The notes below the pieces were generated by a model that saw nothing but the letters and a program-made list of their open reading frames with translations, did no database searches and was not told where the DNA came from. From NCBI GenBank assembly GCA_016719615.1, contig JADJYQ010000001.1:780501-844500 (forward strand): DNA of 64,000 bases, read 5' to 3'. Of the stretch, positions 1 to 9,976 are shown in pieces. The stretch comes from Saprospiraceae bacterium (GTDB lineage Bacteria; Bacteroidota; Bacteroidia; Chitinophagales; Saprospiraceae). A program made the translations under genes and the position numbers. Numbering within the stretch: the stretch's first letter is position 1; each line of letters begins with the position of its first letter.

Positions 1-1
1 C

Positions 2-1546
2 TGCAAACCACCGGTAGCATATTGCATAAGTGGATTGTCGACGAGTTTGGTACCGATGGATTTGAATGGAGATGGAATACCGGATACAGCGATGGATACG
101 GTGTGGGCCAGTGATTTTGATGCAGGCTCGTACCACAATTGTGGATATCATGTAGTATTGAGTTTTACAGCAGATACGAACGATCGTTATCGGATATACG
201 ATTGTGATGATCGTGGCTTACAGGAAGTGGAGATGTGGGTAACGGATATTAACGGCAACACATCATTTTGCAGAACATTTATAGATATCCAGGACAACAG
301 TGGATTTTGTCCACCGACATTAAAGAATGCGAAAGTGGAAGGCGAGATTATGACGGAAGTGCAGGAACGTGTGGAGAATGTGAGTGTGGAGTTGTATAAT
401 TCCGGAAGGAATGAAATCCTGACGAATTACGATGGAAGATTTGCATTTGAACAACTGCCATCGGGCGAGCGCTATGAGTTAAAGCCGAAGAAGACAGATG
501 GTTGGTTGAATGGAGTAAGTACAGCCGACATTGTAAAAATCCAAAGGCATATATTGGGAATAGAGCCCATCAAAACAGGCTACCAGATGTTAGCCGCGGA
601 TGTAAATCGGAGTGGCGAGATTACGGCCAAAGATGTATCTGAATTGAGGCGATTGATATTGGGAATCACCAGTGAGATTGCAGGCAATACGAGTTGGAGA
701 TTTGTAAACCGTGTACATACGTTCAACGATGTTAGCAATGCATTAAAGGAAGTGATACCGGAACGAGTAGAGATCAGCAATTTATATGGAGATATGAAGT
801 TGGATTTTTATGCAGTAAAAGTTGGAGATCTGAATGGAACGGCAGCGACGAAAGGATTGAGCGGAAGTGTAACGAGAGGCGGCCGGGTACTAGAAATGGA
901 GATAACGGAAGCGGAGTTGTTAGGAGGCGAAGAAAGCGAGATTGAACTGCGGATCAAGAATGGAGCAGGCTATACGGGAGTACAGTTTACCCTGGAGTGG
1001 TTGAATCAGCAAATAGAAGTGCTGGGAGTAGAGGGCAATAAATCGAAGCGGGTAGGAGAGGATAATTACGCAATGCATCAATTGCAGAATGGCAAACTGA
1101 GTGTAAGTTGGAATGGAGAGATGGAAGATGGGATGGATTTTATAAAATTGCGAGTAAAGGCCAAAGAGCGAATTACATTATCAGAAGTGATGCGAATCGG
1201 AGCGAGTATAACACCAGCCGTGAGTGTAACACAAGATGGTAATGAAGGACAGGTAGTGTTGAGATATAGTGGATTGGGCAAGGAAACATTTGTAGTCACA
1301 CCCAACGAACCCGACCCATGGAATCGCGAAACGGTAATTGGTTTGTATTTACAACAAGCCGGAGATATTAAACTGACTGTTTATGATGTCACAGGAAAAA
1401 TACACCTGGTGCAAAACCTAAACTTGACCAAAGGTTTTCATGAATACATTATTAGCAGAGGTCAATTAGATCATGCGGGCGTGTATTATTATCAGTTGGA
1501 TTATAAAGATTTGACTGAAACCGGAAAGATGATCATCATTGACTAA
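2..1546 (+). CDS. T9SS type A surface protein with dockerin and cohesin-like segments (5' truncated)
   Basis: The frame is open from base 2, so the gene begins before the window; a TTG at 35 is only the first in-frame start-like codon. Visible in order: a Cys-rich segment with a DLNGDGIPD calcium loop, a carboxypeptidase-regulatory-like beta domain (around 330-500), and a type I dockerin pair (around 515-665) with STADIVKIQRHILG and DVNRSGEITAKDVSELRRL. Then come a cohesin-like beta domain (around 880-1270) and a C-terminal sorting domain from about 1300 that ends in KMIIID. It is probably exported by T9SS and anchored or released at the cell surface. Base use from about 330 to 1290 is purine-rich with many GCG, ACG and GTA codons, unlike the sorting domain and neighbours. 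The exact role is unknown. Confidence 0.8.
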   Translation, partial: CKPPVAYCISGLSTSLVPMDLNGDGIPDTAMDTVWASDFDAGSYHNCGYHVVLSFTADTNDRYRIYDCDDRGLQEVEMWVTDINGNTSFCRTFIDIQDNSGFCPPTLKNAKVEGEIMTEVQERVENVSVELYNSGRNEILTNYDGRFAFEQLPSGERYELKPKKTDGWLNGVSTADIVKIQRHILGIEPIKTGYQMLAADVNRSGEITAKDVSELRRLILGITSEIAGNTSWRFVNRVHTFNDVSNALKEVIPERVEISNLYGDMKLDFYAVKVGDLNGTAATKGLSGSVTRGGRVLEMEITEAELLGGEESEIELRIKNGAGYTGVQFTLEWLNQQIEVLGVEGNKSKRVGEDNYAMHQLQNGKLSVSWNGEMEDGMDFIKLRVKAKERITLSEVMRIGASITPAVSVTQDGNEGQVVLRYSGLGKETFVVTPNEPDPWNRETVIGLYLQQAGDIKLTVYDVTGKIHLVQNLNLTKGFHEYIISRGQLDHAGVYYYQLDYKDLTETGKMIIID

Positions 1547-1570
1547 TTAATCAATGAACTAAAATTTTAA

Positions 1571-1603
1571 TAGGCAGTCCGGTTTTGGACTGCCTATTTT
1601 TTT
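1571..1603 (+). terminator. Rho-independent terminator after the first gene
   Basis: A perfect 10-bp stem (1571-1580 with 1587-1596) encloses a six-base loop and is followed by seven T. It sits 25 bases after the stop codon of the preceding gene and before the metalloprotease start, so it separates the two transcription units. Confidence 0.9.
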
Positions 1604-1620
1604 AGATAAATTCAAAGCAA

Positions 1621-4600
1621 ATGCAATTCAGTATGATCCGGAGTTTCAATTTATTTGCGATTTTATTTTTTTTAAATATAAACTTTTGCGCGTTTGCTCA
1701 AAAGCAGGCATCTGAATTGGATATCGCCTTTATTAAAAAAAATTATAACCATATCAATTTTATACGGGAAGAGTTTGAGATTACGGCTCAATATTTTGAT
1801 TCCCTTACAAATCTTCGACATATATATTTGCAGCAAATAATTAACGGCTTGCCTATCGAAGGATCCTTTGCGTCATTGCATTTTAGTAAAGAAAATGAAT
1901 TAATACATTTTGCACACCAATTTGTTTTGGAGGTCAAAGAAAAATTGGCCGGTCGCAAGCATTTCTTATCAGAATTGAAAGCTTTGAATTTAATATGCCA
2001 AAATAGAGATATTTCGCTGAATGTTCGAAGCTTTAGCAGGCGCAATCAAAATTCTAAAAATAGCTATAAAATATTTTTAGATCAGATTGCAACAGATGAA
2101 CAAATCGAAATTAAGTCGTCATATTATTTTATGACTGATCAAAATTTATTAATACCTACCTATTCCATTTTCTGGAAAAGAAATAAAACGAACGAATGGT
2201 TGCAGATACTTCAGGATGCTGCAAGTGGAGAAATCATTAAAGAAGTAAATCTCTTAAAATTTTGTTCTTTTGAGTCGGGTGATTTTACAAGATCCAACAG
2301 ATTTAAAATTCAAAGAGCTGAAGAAATTCTCACAAATCAGTCGTGTTACAGAGTGTACCCAATGCCGGTAGAAAGCCCGATACATGGCAATCGTCAAGTC
2401 GTCATGAGTCCATGGATGAAGGCACCGGATGCCAGTCCTTTTGGCTGGCATGGTGATGGTTTAAATTTTTATTATAGTTCGAGAGGCAACAATGTAGATG
2501 CATATGAAGATAGCGATGATGACGATATGCCTACAGGGGGCGATCTTGCAAGAGCATATGGCGGACCAGCATTGAATTTTGATTTTCCATATGATCCTTC
2601 ACTTCCACCATTTAATAATAAGGATGCATCCATCACCAATTTATTTTATTGGACAAATTTGATGCATGATGTTTGGCATCGCTATGGATTTCATGAACCA
2701 TCCGGAAATTTCCAAATGAATAATTTTAATAAGGGCGGAATGGGTGGTGATCCAATTTTAGCACAAGGATTGGACAATGTTTATTATGCAAGAAATAATG
2801 CGACTTTTGGAACCCCTATTGATGGAACGAGTGGAATTATGCAAGTTTATCTTTGGCAATTTCCCATAGCAGACACCATGATTATCGAATCACCGCCATC
2901 CATTTATGGGAAATATAAATTTGTACATGCCCCCATTACACCATCTATTTATGCACCCGTTTCAAAACAAATAGTATTGGTCCAAGATGTTAGTTCATAT
3001 CCAAGTTATGGGTGCTCTAATCTTACCAACACAAATGCACTATTAGGTAAGATAGCTATGGTTGATCGTGGGATCTGTTCATTCACAAGTAAGATGTCCC
3101 GCATCCAATCTGCTGGAGCAGTTTCAGTAATAGTTTGTAATAATGAAGATTCTGAACCTTCCGGAATTGGCGGCTGGTCTTATGGTCTCACTATTCCCGC
3201 TGTAATGCTTAGTAAAGCAGATTGTCAGCGCATTAAACTCCAGTTATCCAATGGAGTGGTTGGAACTTTACTGCCTAGTTCTGCTTTGAAATTTGGAATT
3301 TTGCAAAAATCATTCATTTTTTCCAGAGCTCAATTTGGCAAGAGTATTCAAAATCTCAATGCGCCCATTGTACAGGTATTGGATAATGTAAATAATACGA
3401 TGGATGCCTGTGAATTTATAACGAACGGATTTGAATTGAATGGTAAAATTGCATTGATTGAAGACGGGAATTGCGAAACCAGTTATAAGATCATGCAGGT
3501 GCAGAATTATGGAGCAGTGGCAGCTGTATTATGCAAACAAGGTAATGGTTATCCGGATATAATCCCGGCTGGAAATTACGGACATTTGATAAACATTCCG
3601 GTGATCCAAATCAGCAATGCAGATTGTCAAACCATTCGTTTGAATTTTCCAGTAAATGCACAATTTAGAAATAACACCCCTGCATTGGTTGACGGTACGT
3701 TCGATGCAGGTATTATTTGTCATGAATACGGGCATGGTATTAGTACCAGGCTCACCGGTGGACCCAATAATGTTTCATGTTTAACAAATGCCGAGCAAAT
3801 GGGTGAAGGCTGGAGTGATTTTTTTGGTTTAATCATGACGATCGTACAAGGCGATCATGCTTATAAGAGTCGTGGGATGGGTACGTTTAGTTCATGTCAG
3901 GGAACGAGCGGACGCGGTATTCGGCCCTTCCCTTATCATGTTTCTCTAACGGTGAATCCGGCAGATTACAATCAACTTAGTCAAATTGCAACGATCTCTC
4001 AACCTCATGGTATTGGCTACATTTGGTGTTCTATGCTTTGGGATTTAGTGTGGGCTTTTGTGAAACAATATGGTTTGGAACCAGACATCTACAATGTAAA
4101 TTCAGGAAAGGGAAATACAAAAGTGTACAAGCTGATCATTGAAGCAATGAAGTTGCAAGCATGTAATCCCGGATTTGTGGATGCAAGGAATGCTATATTA
4201 AAAGCTGATACACTTTTATTTCAAAGTGCTAACGCTTGTTTGATCTGGAATGTATTTGCCAGAAGAGGTCTTGGTTTTAATGCCAATCAAGGTAGTCCTT
4301 ATAGCAGAACAGATGGGATTGCAGATTATAGCGTTCCTGTTAATTGTAGTTATATGAGTGAAAAACAGTTGTTCGAACTAACTTTGTTAGCTTCAGAATC
4401 CCTTGACTTATTTGCTACATCAGGTGATCAAGAAATCAGACTATACTGGAGATCTGAATTAAAGCATATTCCTCAGAAAATAAGCTTGTTTAAAAAAACC
4501 GGATCAGACTCTATGTTGGAAGAAATTGAATTGACTCCTCAGATATTTAACCAATTATCGCATGTAGATCTCGAGGTAAAACCCAATGAAGTATATTTTT

Positions 4601-4923
4601 ACAAATTATCGACCATTGGGATCAATGGCCATCAAATTGAATCCAAATGGGTGCGTGCACAAACGAAAGGAGGAAAACAAGATTGGGATCTCTATCCTAA
4701 TCCGGTAAGTGACTATGTGGTTTTACATCATAAAACTTCATTTTCTGGAATGGTAAATCTCAAAATTTTTAGTAAAGAATTAAAACTGATCGATCAGGAA
4801 TCCATTTTAATGCACAAAAACGATCATTTGCAAATCGATTGTAGTGATTTATTACCAGGTCTATACCTCTTGAGTTTGGAAACAACACAAGGAATCGAAA
4901 CTTTAAAATTTATGAAGAATTAA
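1621..4923 (+). CDS. Fungalysin-type (M36) extracellular metalloprotease with PA inserts and T9SS sorting domain
   Basis: Secreted zinc endopeptidase. A signal peptide (about residues 1-26, ending CAFAQ) precedes an FTP-type propeptide (about 40-220). The catalytic domain carries HEYGH at residues 701-705 and the downstream zinc-ligand glutamate in GEGWSDFFG (E729), the M36 pattern. Two protease-associated (PA) domains, with Cys-containing segments such as MVDRGICSF, are inserted between about 440 and 690, before the zinc site. The C-terminus (from about 1015) is a T9SS type A domain beginning DLYPNPVSDY. The length of 1100 residues fits Bacteroidota M36 enzymes with these extra domains. It likely digests external protein. 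The last 21 bases overlap the convergent DUF4403 gene. Confidence 0.93.
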   Translation: MQFSMIRSFNLFAILFFLNINFCAFAQKQASELDIAFIKKNYNHINFIREEFEITAQYFDSLTNLRHIYLQQIINGLPIEGSFASLHFSKENELIHFAHQFVLEVKEKLAGRKHFLSELKALNLICQNRDISLNVRSFSRRNQNSKNSYKIFLDQIATDEQIEIKSSYYFMTDQNLLIPTYSIFWKRNKTNEWLQILQDAASGEIIKEVNLLKFCSFESGDFTRSNRFKIQRAEEILTNQSCYRVYPMPVESPIHGNRQVVMSPWMKAPDASPFGWHGDGLNFYYSSRGNNVDAYEDSDDDDMPTGGDLARAYGGPALNFDFPYDPSLPPFNNKDASITNLFYWTNLMHDVWHRYGFHEPSGNFQMNNFNKGGMGGDPILAQGLDNVYYARNNATFGTPIDGTSGIMQVYLWQFPIADTMIIESPPSIYGKYKFVHAPITPSIYAPVSKQIVLVQDVSSYPSYGCSNLTNTNALLGKIAMVDRGICSFTSKMSRIQSAGAVSVIVCNNEDSEPSGIGGWSYGLTIPAVMLSKADCQRIKLQLSNGVVGTLLPSSALKFGILQKSFIFSRAQFGKSIQNLNAPIVQVLDNVNNTMDACEFITNGFELNGKIALIEDGNCETSYKIMQVQNYGAVAAVLCKQGNGYPDIIPAGNYGHLINIPVIQISNADCQTIRLNFPVNAQFRNNTPALVDGTFDAGIICHEYGHGISTRLTGGPNNVSCLTNAEQMGEGWSDFFGLIMTIVQGDHAYKSRGMGTFSSCQGTSGRGIRPFPYHVSLTVNPADYNQLSQIATISQPHGIGYIWCSMLWDLVWAFVKQYGLEPDIYNVNSGKGNTKVYKLIIEAMKLQACNPGFVDARNAILKADTLLFQSANACLIWNVFARRGLGFNANQGSPYSRTDGIADYSVPVNCSYMSEKQLFELTLLASESLDLFATSGDQEIRLYWRSELKHIPQKISLFKKTGSDSMLEEIELTPQIFNQLSHVDLEVKPNEVYFYKLSTIGINGHQIESKWVRAQTKGGKQDWDLYPNPVSDYVVLHHKTSFSGMVNLKIFSKELKLIDQESILMHKNDHLQIDCSDLLPGLYLLSLETTQGIETLKFMKN

Positions 4924-6300
4924 TTTGTCTTTATCAATTTTTTTGACAATGGCTTCCATTTCCAATTCGGCATTTAAGTAAAAATACAAACGGTTGTCAT
5001 GAAATTGTATTTTCCTTAAGGAATAATCTTTTAGGTAACCATTGAGTTCCATACCTTCCATGATTTCATTCTTCTCTAACATTTTATGCACATTGGCCTC
5101 GAATTCTTTAAGGGTATTGTTTAATTGTTCTTCAACAGATTTTTTAATTTTTAATTCTGCGATCCCTTTCACCACAGCAAACACCAATTTATTAATTCCT
5201 TTTCCTTTTTGGGCCTTAATTTTAAAATCCTGCAATGTTATTTTCCGATCACCGGGTTCAAATTCGGGAATAAAACTCAGCAACAAATCACCTCTGTATG
5301 CACCTTCAGTGTTTAGTGTGATATACATATAATTTCCACCACCTGTCAAATGGGCTGATTTAATTTTTACTTTAGAAATACCACTCCCAAATGTTTGATT
5401 GACTATTTGCAACTGGATAAGAGAATCAATGAATTGTAATGGGATGCGCGATTGAATATTTAAAGCTGATCTGGCTTCAAAATGGGGTCTGACAGAGAAA
5501 CTACATTTATGGTTAAACTCTTCAGGCATACTATCAGCAAGGACCGATTCAAAATAGAATATTAGTGGTATTTCGAGATTTTGGGATGTCATTGATATTG
5601 GCCCCAAAGCCATATCCAGTGGATTTGCAAACACATGAATCTCATTATCGTAATAGGAGTAGACCGGATTTTTGAAGTAGTTGTGCAAGCTATTGCTAAT
5701 TTTATCCAGCTTAATATTTTGAGTTATGGATTCGTCAATAGAATTGCATAACAGCTGCTTATATTTTTTAATTATAAAATTTCCAATGCCCTCAATAGGT
5801 AAATTTACCCCTAACACATTTACAACTGGTTTTTTCTTCCATTGATGATGGCTTAATTCGGTTTTGAAAACAAGTTTATTGTCAACGATATCGAAGGTAG
5901 AAGTAAAATTTAATTGAATAGCACCATTTACTTTAAACGAACTAAAAATACCCGAAGGTGAAATTTCAACGGATACCGGGAGCTGTACAAAAATTTGTTG
6001 CTGACTGGCTTGTATGTCTAAAGGTCCATCCAATTGACTTTTTATTTTATAGCCATCCTCATAGTTTAAACCTTCGCTGAAATTTTGTGTAACCAAATAA
6101 TTTATGACCGAATTTAATTCTTGTCGTCCCAATTTTACCTTAATATTTAAATTGGAACCAAACAATACAGGAGCTGAAGTAGTAAGATCAGAAGGAAGTG
6201 TTTCACTCATTTTTTTACTGCAGGCACTCCATTGAAAGAGTAGGGTGATGAAAAACAATACGCGTAAAATTATGGAATTAAAATGGCTTTGTGTGTTCAT
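4903..6300 (-). CDS. DUF4403 family lipoprotein
   Basis: The N-terminus has a hydrophobic stretch followed by a lipobox-like QWSAC, so the mature protein is probably a lipoprotein starting at that Cys. The remaining about 440 residues are beta-rich and match the DUF4403 family as I remember it: repeated beta-strand segments, proline motifs such as VNVLGVNLPIEGIG, and a total length near 460. Its biochemical role is unknown; a lipid-binding tubular fold has been suggested for related proteins, but nothing here proves it. Its 3' end overlaps the end of the convergent metalloprotease gene by 21 bases, leaving no room for a separate terminator. Confidence 0.75.
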   Translation of the reverse strand: MNTQSHFNSIILRVLFFITLLFQWSACSKKMSETLPSDLTTSAPVLFGSNLNIKVKLGRQELNSVINYLVTQNFSEGLNYEDGYKIKSQLDGPLDIQASQQQIFVQLPVSVEISPSGIFSSFKVNGAIQLNFTSTFDIVDNKLVFKTELSHHQWKKKPVVNVLGVNLPIEGIGNFIIKKYKQLLCNSIDESITQNIKLDKISNSLHNYFKNPVYSYYDNEIHVFANPLDMALGPISMTSQNLEIPLIFYFESVLADSMPEEFNHKCSFSVRPHFEARSALNIQSRIPLQFIDSLIQLQIVNQTFGSGISKVKIKSAHLTGGGNYMYITLNTEGAYRGDLLLSFIPEFEPGDRKITLQDFKIKAQKGKGINKLVFAVVKGIAELKIKKSVEEQLNNTLKEFEANVHKMLEKNEIMEGMELNGYLKDYSLRKIQFHDNRLYFYLNAELEMEAIVKKIDKDKLILHKF

Positions 6301-6346
6301 GTGCGATGTTTCCGGGAATGAATGTAATGTTTGTAAAAAAGTTGCT

Positions 6347-8269
6347 TCAGTGAATTCTGCCTTTTATGATTTCTTCGACAATGTTGGGATCCAGTAAAGT
6401 GCTGGTATCCCCTAATTGATCAATATCGCCTTCAGCGATTTTCCGCAGGATCCTTCTCATAATTTTACCACTTCTCGTTTTAGGGAGTCCACTCACGAGT
6501 TGAATTTTTTCTGTTTTGGCAATAGGGCCAATTTGTTCGCTTAATAACTCATTAATTTCATCCTGTAGTATGGTCTTTCCTGAAATTTCCTGTTCGTGTA
6601 CAACAAAGGCATAAATTCCTTGTCCTTTAATGGAATGGGGGATCCCAACCACTGCACTTTCAATGATATTGGGATGTTGATTTATAGCATTTTCAACTTC
6701 TGCAGTTCCGATGCGATGGCCACTAATTTTAAGCACATCATCGACGCGCCCACTGATTCTCAGAAAGCCGTTTTCATCTTTGAAGGCGCCATCGCCTGTG
6801 AAGTAATATCCTTTATATTGATCGAAATATGTAAGCCGGCAGCGCTCATGATTTCCATAAGTCGTTCTTATCATGGATGGCCATGAATTTTTTAAACATA
6901 AATAGCCGTTCACATGAGGACTTGAAATTTCTTCCCCTTTCTCATTGAGTAATACCGGTATAATTCCAGGTAGTGGGAGTGTGGCATAGGATGCTTTTTG
7001 CGGAGTAACACCAGCCAGATTTGAAAGGAGAATTCCTCCGGTTTCAGTTTGCCACCAGGTGTCTGCAATGGGACAATTATTTTTTCCTATTTCTTTAGAG
7101 TACCACTCCCAGGCTTCCTCATTGATGGGTTCACCAACACTTCCCAATACCTTCAAACTTGCCAAAGATTTTCCTTTGAGGGGTTCTGATCCAAAAGTCA
7201 TTAAACTTCGGATGGCAGTTGGAGCTGTATACAAAATGTTTACCTGATGTCTATCTACGATATCCCAAAAACGCCCGGCATCAGGCCAGGTGGGAATGCC
7301 TTCAAACATCAGTGTGGTTGCACCGGAGCACAAGGGTCCATAAACAATATAACTATGTCCGGTGATCCAGCCAATATCGGCCGTGCAAAAATGAATCTGT
7401 CCAGGTTTATATTGAAATACATTTACAAAACTATAACTAGCATAAACCATATATCCTCCGCAAGTGTGGACCACTCCTTTAGGTTTTCCCGTAGATCCGG
7501 ATGTGTATAAAATAAATAACATATCTTCTGCATCCATGGATTCTGCTTTTGCAGATAATGCAGAATAACGATCCGTTTTGTCCATTTCTTCATGCCACCA
7601 TAAATCGCGGCCGGGTTCCATATGCGGTTTGCAGTTTGTTCTTTGAACAACAAAAATTTTATTGATACTGTCAATGCGTTCCAGGGCTTCGTCTACGATT
7701 GATTTCAACTGAATATCTTTGCCGCCGCGGAAAGCTCCATCGCAAGTTATGATAAATGTTGCCTGGGCATCAAAAACCCTGTCAACGATACTTTGTGCAC
7801 TAAACCCACCAAAAATAATGCTGTGTATGGCTCCTATTCTTGCACAAGCTAACATGGCAATGACCAATTCTGGAATCATTCCCATATAAATACAAACCCG
7901 GTCACCTTTCTTGACTCCATGATTCCTTAACATTTGAGCAGCGATACAAACCTGTTCGTGCAATTCGGAATAGCTCAACTTTCTGATCGCCTCCTTAGGA
8001 TCATTGGGTTCCCATAGCAGTGCAATTTGATCTGCTTTATCAATGAGATGCCGGTCAAGACAATTTTCGGTAATATTTAATTTAGCTCCAATGAACCACT
8101 TCGAATCAGCCCGCTCCATATCTGTCTCAGAAACTTGATTCCATTTTTGATGCCAGCTAAAATGTTGAGCAATTTCATCCCAGAATTGATCTGGATCATT
8201 TATACTTTTAAAATATACTTCTTTGTACTGGTCGTAAGATTGAATTTGGAATGGATAACTCATGCCCAT
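6347..8269 (-). CDS. acs: Acetyl-coenzyme A synthetase
   Basis: AMP-forming acetate:CoA ligase that activates acetate to acetyl-CoA in the cytoplasm. The ANL-superfamily motifs are clear: YTSGSTGKPKGVVHT (P-loop-like), the TWWQTETGG motif, the hinge region ISGRVDDVLKISGHR, and the C-terminal KTRSGKIMRR lysine that is the target of reversible acetylation in this family. I chose the ATG at 8269 (MGMSYPF). The longer frame to 8302 needs a TTG start and adds residues not seen in the family. The resulting 640 residues fit the usual length. The gene is monocistronic between two same-strand genes about 45-100 bases away. Confidence 0.95.
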   Translation of the reverse strand: MGMSYPFQIQSYDQYKEVYFKSINDPDQFWDEIAQHFSWHQKWNQVSETDMERADSKWFIGAKLNITENCLDRHLIDKADQIALLWEPNDPKEAIRKLSYSELHEQVCIAAQMLRNHGVKKGDRVCIYMGMIPELVIAMLACARIGAIHSIIFGGFSAQSIVDRVFDAQATFIITCDGAFRGGKDIQLKSIVDEALERIDSINKIFVVQRTNCKPHMEPGRDLWWHEEMDKTDRYSALSAKAESMDAEDMLFILYTSGSTGKPKGVVHTCGGYMVYASYSFVNVFQYKPGQIHFCTADIGWITGHSYIVYGPLCSGATTLMFEGIPTWPDAGRFWDIVDRHQVNILYTAPTAIRSLMTFGSEPLKGKSLASLKVLGSVGEPINEEAWEWYSKEIGKNNCPIADTWWQTETGGILLSNLAGVTPQKASYATLPLPGIIPVLLNEKGEEISSPHVNGYLCLKNSWPSMIRTTYGNHERCRLTYFDQYKGYYFTGDGAFKDENGFLRISGRVDDVLKISGHRIGTAEVENAINQHPNIIESAVVGIPHSIKGQGIYAFVVHEQEISGKTILQDEINELLSEQIGPIAKTEKIQLVSGLPKTRSGKIMRRILRKIAEGDIDQLGDTSTLLDPNIVEEIIKGRIH

Positions 8270-8369
8270 TATTATTTTTTGCAAAAATAAACAGGATTCC
8301 AACTAATCCCGAGTTGGTTTGTACGAAACAATAGTAAACTTAAATATTTATAAAAATGAAGTTTGTCTT

Positions 8370-9269
8370 TTAGTCAGATGAAGCCCCTTTTTTCTTCAAA
8401 ATATTTTTAAAAGGGCTCAAAGATTGTTGCACAAATCCTTTTGCAAATTGATCAACATTTTCGAATCCGAGTTTTTCATCTCTTCCTGATTTTGGCATAT
8501 AAACAGTATTGAATATATAATCCCATATGCTCAAGGTTAATCCATAATTCACGCCTTTAGAATTCGCTGGTAAGTGTTCAGCGTGGTGCCAGATATGCAT
8601 TTGAGGAGAATTGAAAATGTATTGTAGGGGACCTAAGGGCAAGTATATATTTGAATGATTGAGATGCCCGATGGCTAAGGCAAAAATATGTACGATGAAA
8701 AAATCCGTCAATCCAAATCCAATCATCGCAAGTGGGATATACTCTACAGTTCTATAGATGATGGTCTCCATAAAATGATAACGCAAATGAGCGGCAAAGC
8801 CCATTTGTTGTACGGAATGGTGTACTTTATGAAACTCCCATAAGGTTGGAAAGTAATGTAACATCCTGTGGACATTCCATTGTATAAAATCGCGGAGTAT
8901 AAAAAGCACGACCAATTTACTCCACAAAGGCCAACTGGATATTTCAATGGCTACTAAATTCTGAATTCCAAATAATCCCAGAAAATCACTAAACAGCGTC
9001 ACAACAACTTCAGATAAAGCGTTGTATGCAATCAAGGAAAAAATAAAAAAATTAAAAAACATATAAAAGGCATCCAACCAAAAATCTTCACGAAATTTTC
9101 CTTGTTGTTTTCGCCATGGAAACAACAATTCTAAAGTAAATGCGAATATGGATATCCCTATGAGCCAATAAAAATAACTATGCCAGGACGGTGAGCTGAT
9201 TTCATGCCAAAGATAGGCTGCATAAGATTTGTATGCGTTTAAAGCAATTTCAACATAGGACATCATCAA
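8370..9269 (-). CDS. Sterol desaturase / fatty acid hydroxylase family membrane protein
   Basis: Integral membrane di-iron oxygenase family. Four or more hydrophobic helices surround the histidine clusters HRMLH, HKVHH, LRYH, NHSN and HIWHHAEH, which are the metal ligands of the family. Family members hydroxylate or desaturate lipids; the substrate here is unknown. The start codon overlaps the stop of the small membrane protein gene by four bases (ATGA type). It is the last gene of a tight operon with rhodanese, thioredoxin and OsmC genes, which hints at a role linked to sulfur or redox stress at the membrane. Confidence 0.88.
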   Translation of the reverse strand: MMMSYVEIALNAYKSYAAYLWHEISSPSWHSYFYWLIGISIFAFTLELLFPWRKQQGKFREDFWLDAFYMFFNFFIFSLIAYNALSEVVVTLFSDFLGLFGIQNLVAIEISSWPLWSKLVVLFILRDFIQWNVHRMLHYFPTLWEFHKVHHSVQQMGFAAHLRYHFMETIIYRTVEYIPLAMIGFGLTDFFIVHIFALAIGHLNHSNIYLPLGPLQYIFNSPQMHIWHHAEHLPANSKGVNYGLTLSIWDYIFNTVYMPKSGRDEKLGFENVDQFAKGFVQQSLSPFKNILKKKGASSD

Positions 9270-9538
9270 TTGCGTTTTAGTTTAATAATGTAGAAGATAG
9301 ATTTTGCAATGAGCAAACACCAGGGAATTCCATGAAAAAAGAGGTCCAACCAATCCATTGCAGCCATGCCATTTGCTCCTCCCATGACCCATTTCAGTTT
9401 GCCCCAAATATGTGGTTCCGGGGTATATGGCGCTAAACCAATTGTAAGACATAACAGGAGAATGATCTTCCAATTAAATAAATGGAAACCCGTAGGTTTG
9501 CGCAAATCTTGATCCCCGGATTCTGAAGTTTTAAGCAT
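9266..9538 (-). CDS. Small conserved membrane protein
   Basis: Ninety residues with two predicted helices (about 28-42 and 68-84). The central stretch EPHIWGKLKWVMGG followed by AMDWLDLFFHG recurs in small Bacteroidota proteins found next to this type of hydroxylase; database entries of this kind are often labelled RND transporter, a label that nothing in so short a protein supports. It overlaps the OsmC gene by eight bases and the hydroxylase gene by four, so it is translated as part of that operon. A role as a partner of the hydroxylase is inference. Confidence 0.75.
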   Translation of the reverse strand: MLKTSESGDQDLRKPTGFHLFNWKIILLLCLTIGLAPYTPEPHIWGKLKWVMGGANGMAAMDWLDLFFHGIPWCLLIAKSIFYIIKLKRN

Positions 9539-9971
9539 TTACAATGATAGTTGCTTGCAATATTACGGTAGATTTAATAGAGTTGGAGATTAAACATGCT
9601 GATTCGCTTTTATGGATGATGCGTTCAGCTTTTTCGCGGTCATTTTCATTTTTAATCGTGATAACAGGTTCAAGCACAATTTCGGAAATCGCGTATTTGC
9701 CTTCCACTTTTTCAAGTTTTCCGGTGGCATTACATCTATAGTCTGAAAATTCAAGTTTGGAGTTTTCGGCGATAGCCAAAAAAGTAGTCATCAGACAACT
9801 ATTGACAGCCGCAACTAACAAGTGTTCCGGAGACCAAATTTTTTCAATTCCACCGGGAAAAGGAGGTGGTGTTGCAACTACAACAGAATCGCTGAGTTCA
9901 GCAGAATGAATGGTACCTTTGCGCAACTGATTCCATTGTGCATCTACTTTGTAATAATGTGTAAATTCCAT
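9531..9971 (-). CDS. OsmC family peroxiredoxin-like protein
   Basis: OsmC/Ohr fold protein, a family of thiol-dependent organic hydroperoxide reductases and related proteins. The segment WSPEHLLVAAVNSCLMTTFL carries the first conserved cysteine, and a second Cys follows in SESACLISNSI, together with the family spacing across 146 residues. The protein is cytoplasmic. It lies five bases after thioredoxin in an operon that also holds a rhodanese, consistent with a thiol or persulfide detoxification role. The precise substrate is unknown. Confidence 0.9.
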   Translation of the reverse strand: MEFTHYYKVDAQWNQLRKGTIHSAELSDSVVVATPPPFPGGIEKIWSPEHLLVAAVNSCLMTTFLAIAENSKLEFSDYRCNATGKLEKVEGKYAISEIVLEPVITIKNENDREKAERIIHKSESACLISNSIKSTVILQATIIVNA

Positions 9972-9976
9972 ATGAT

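Noticed and set aside
1571..1603. Riboswitch ahead of the metalloprotease
   Set aside because: The hairpin is a simple stem with T-run placed right after the upstream stop, which a terminator explains fully.
9266..9538. RND transporter label for the 90-residue protein
   Set aside because: RND pumps are about 1000 residues with twelve helices; only two short helices are present here.
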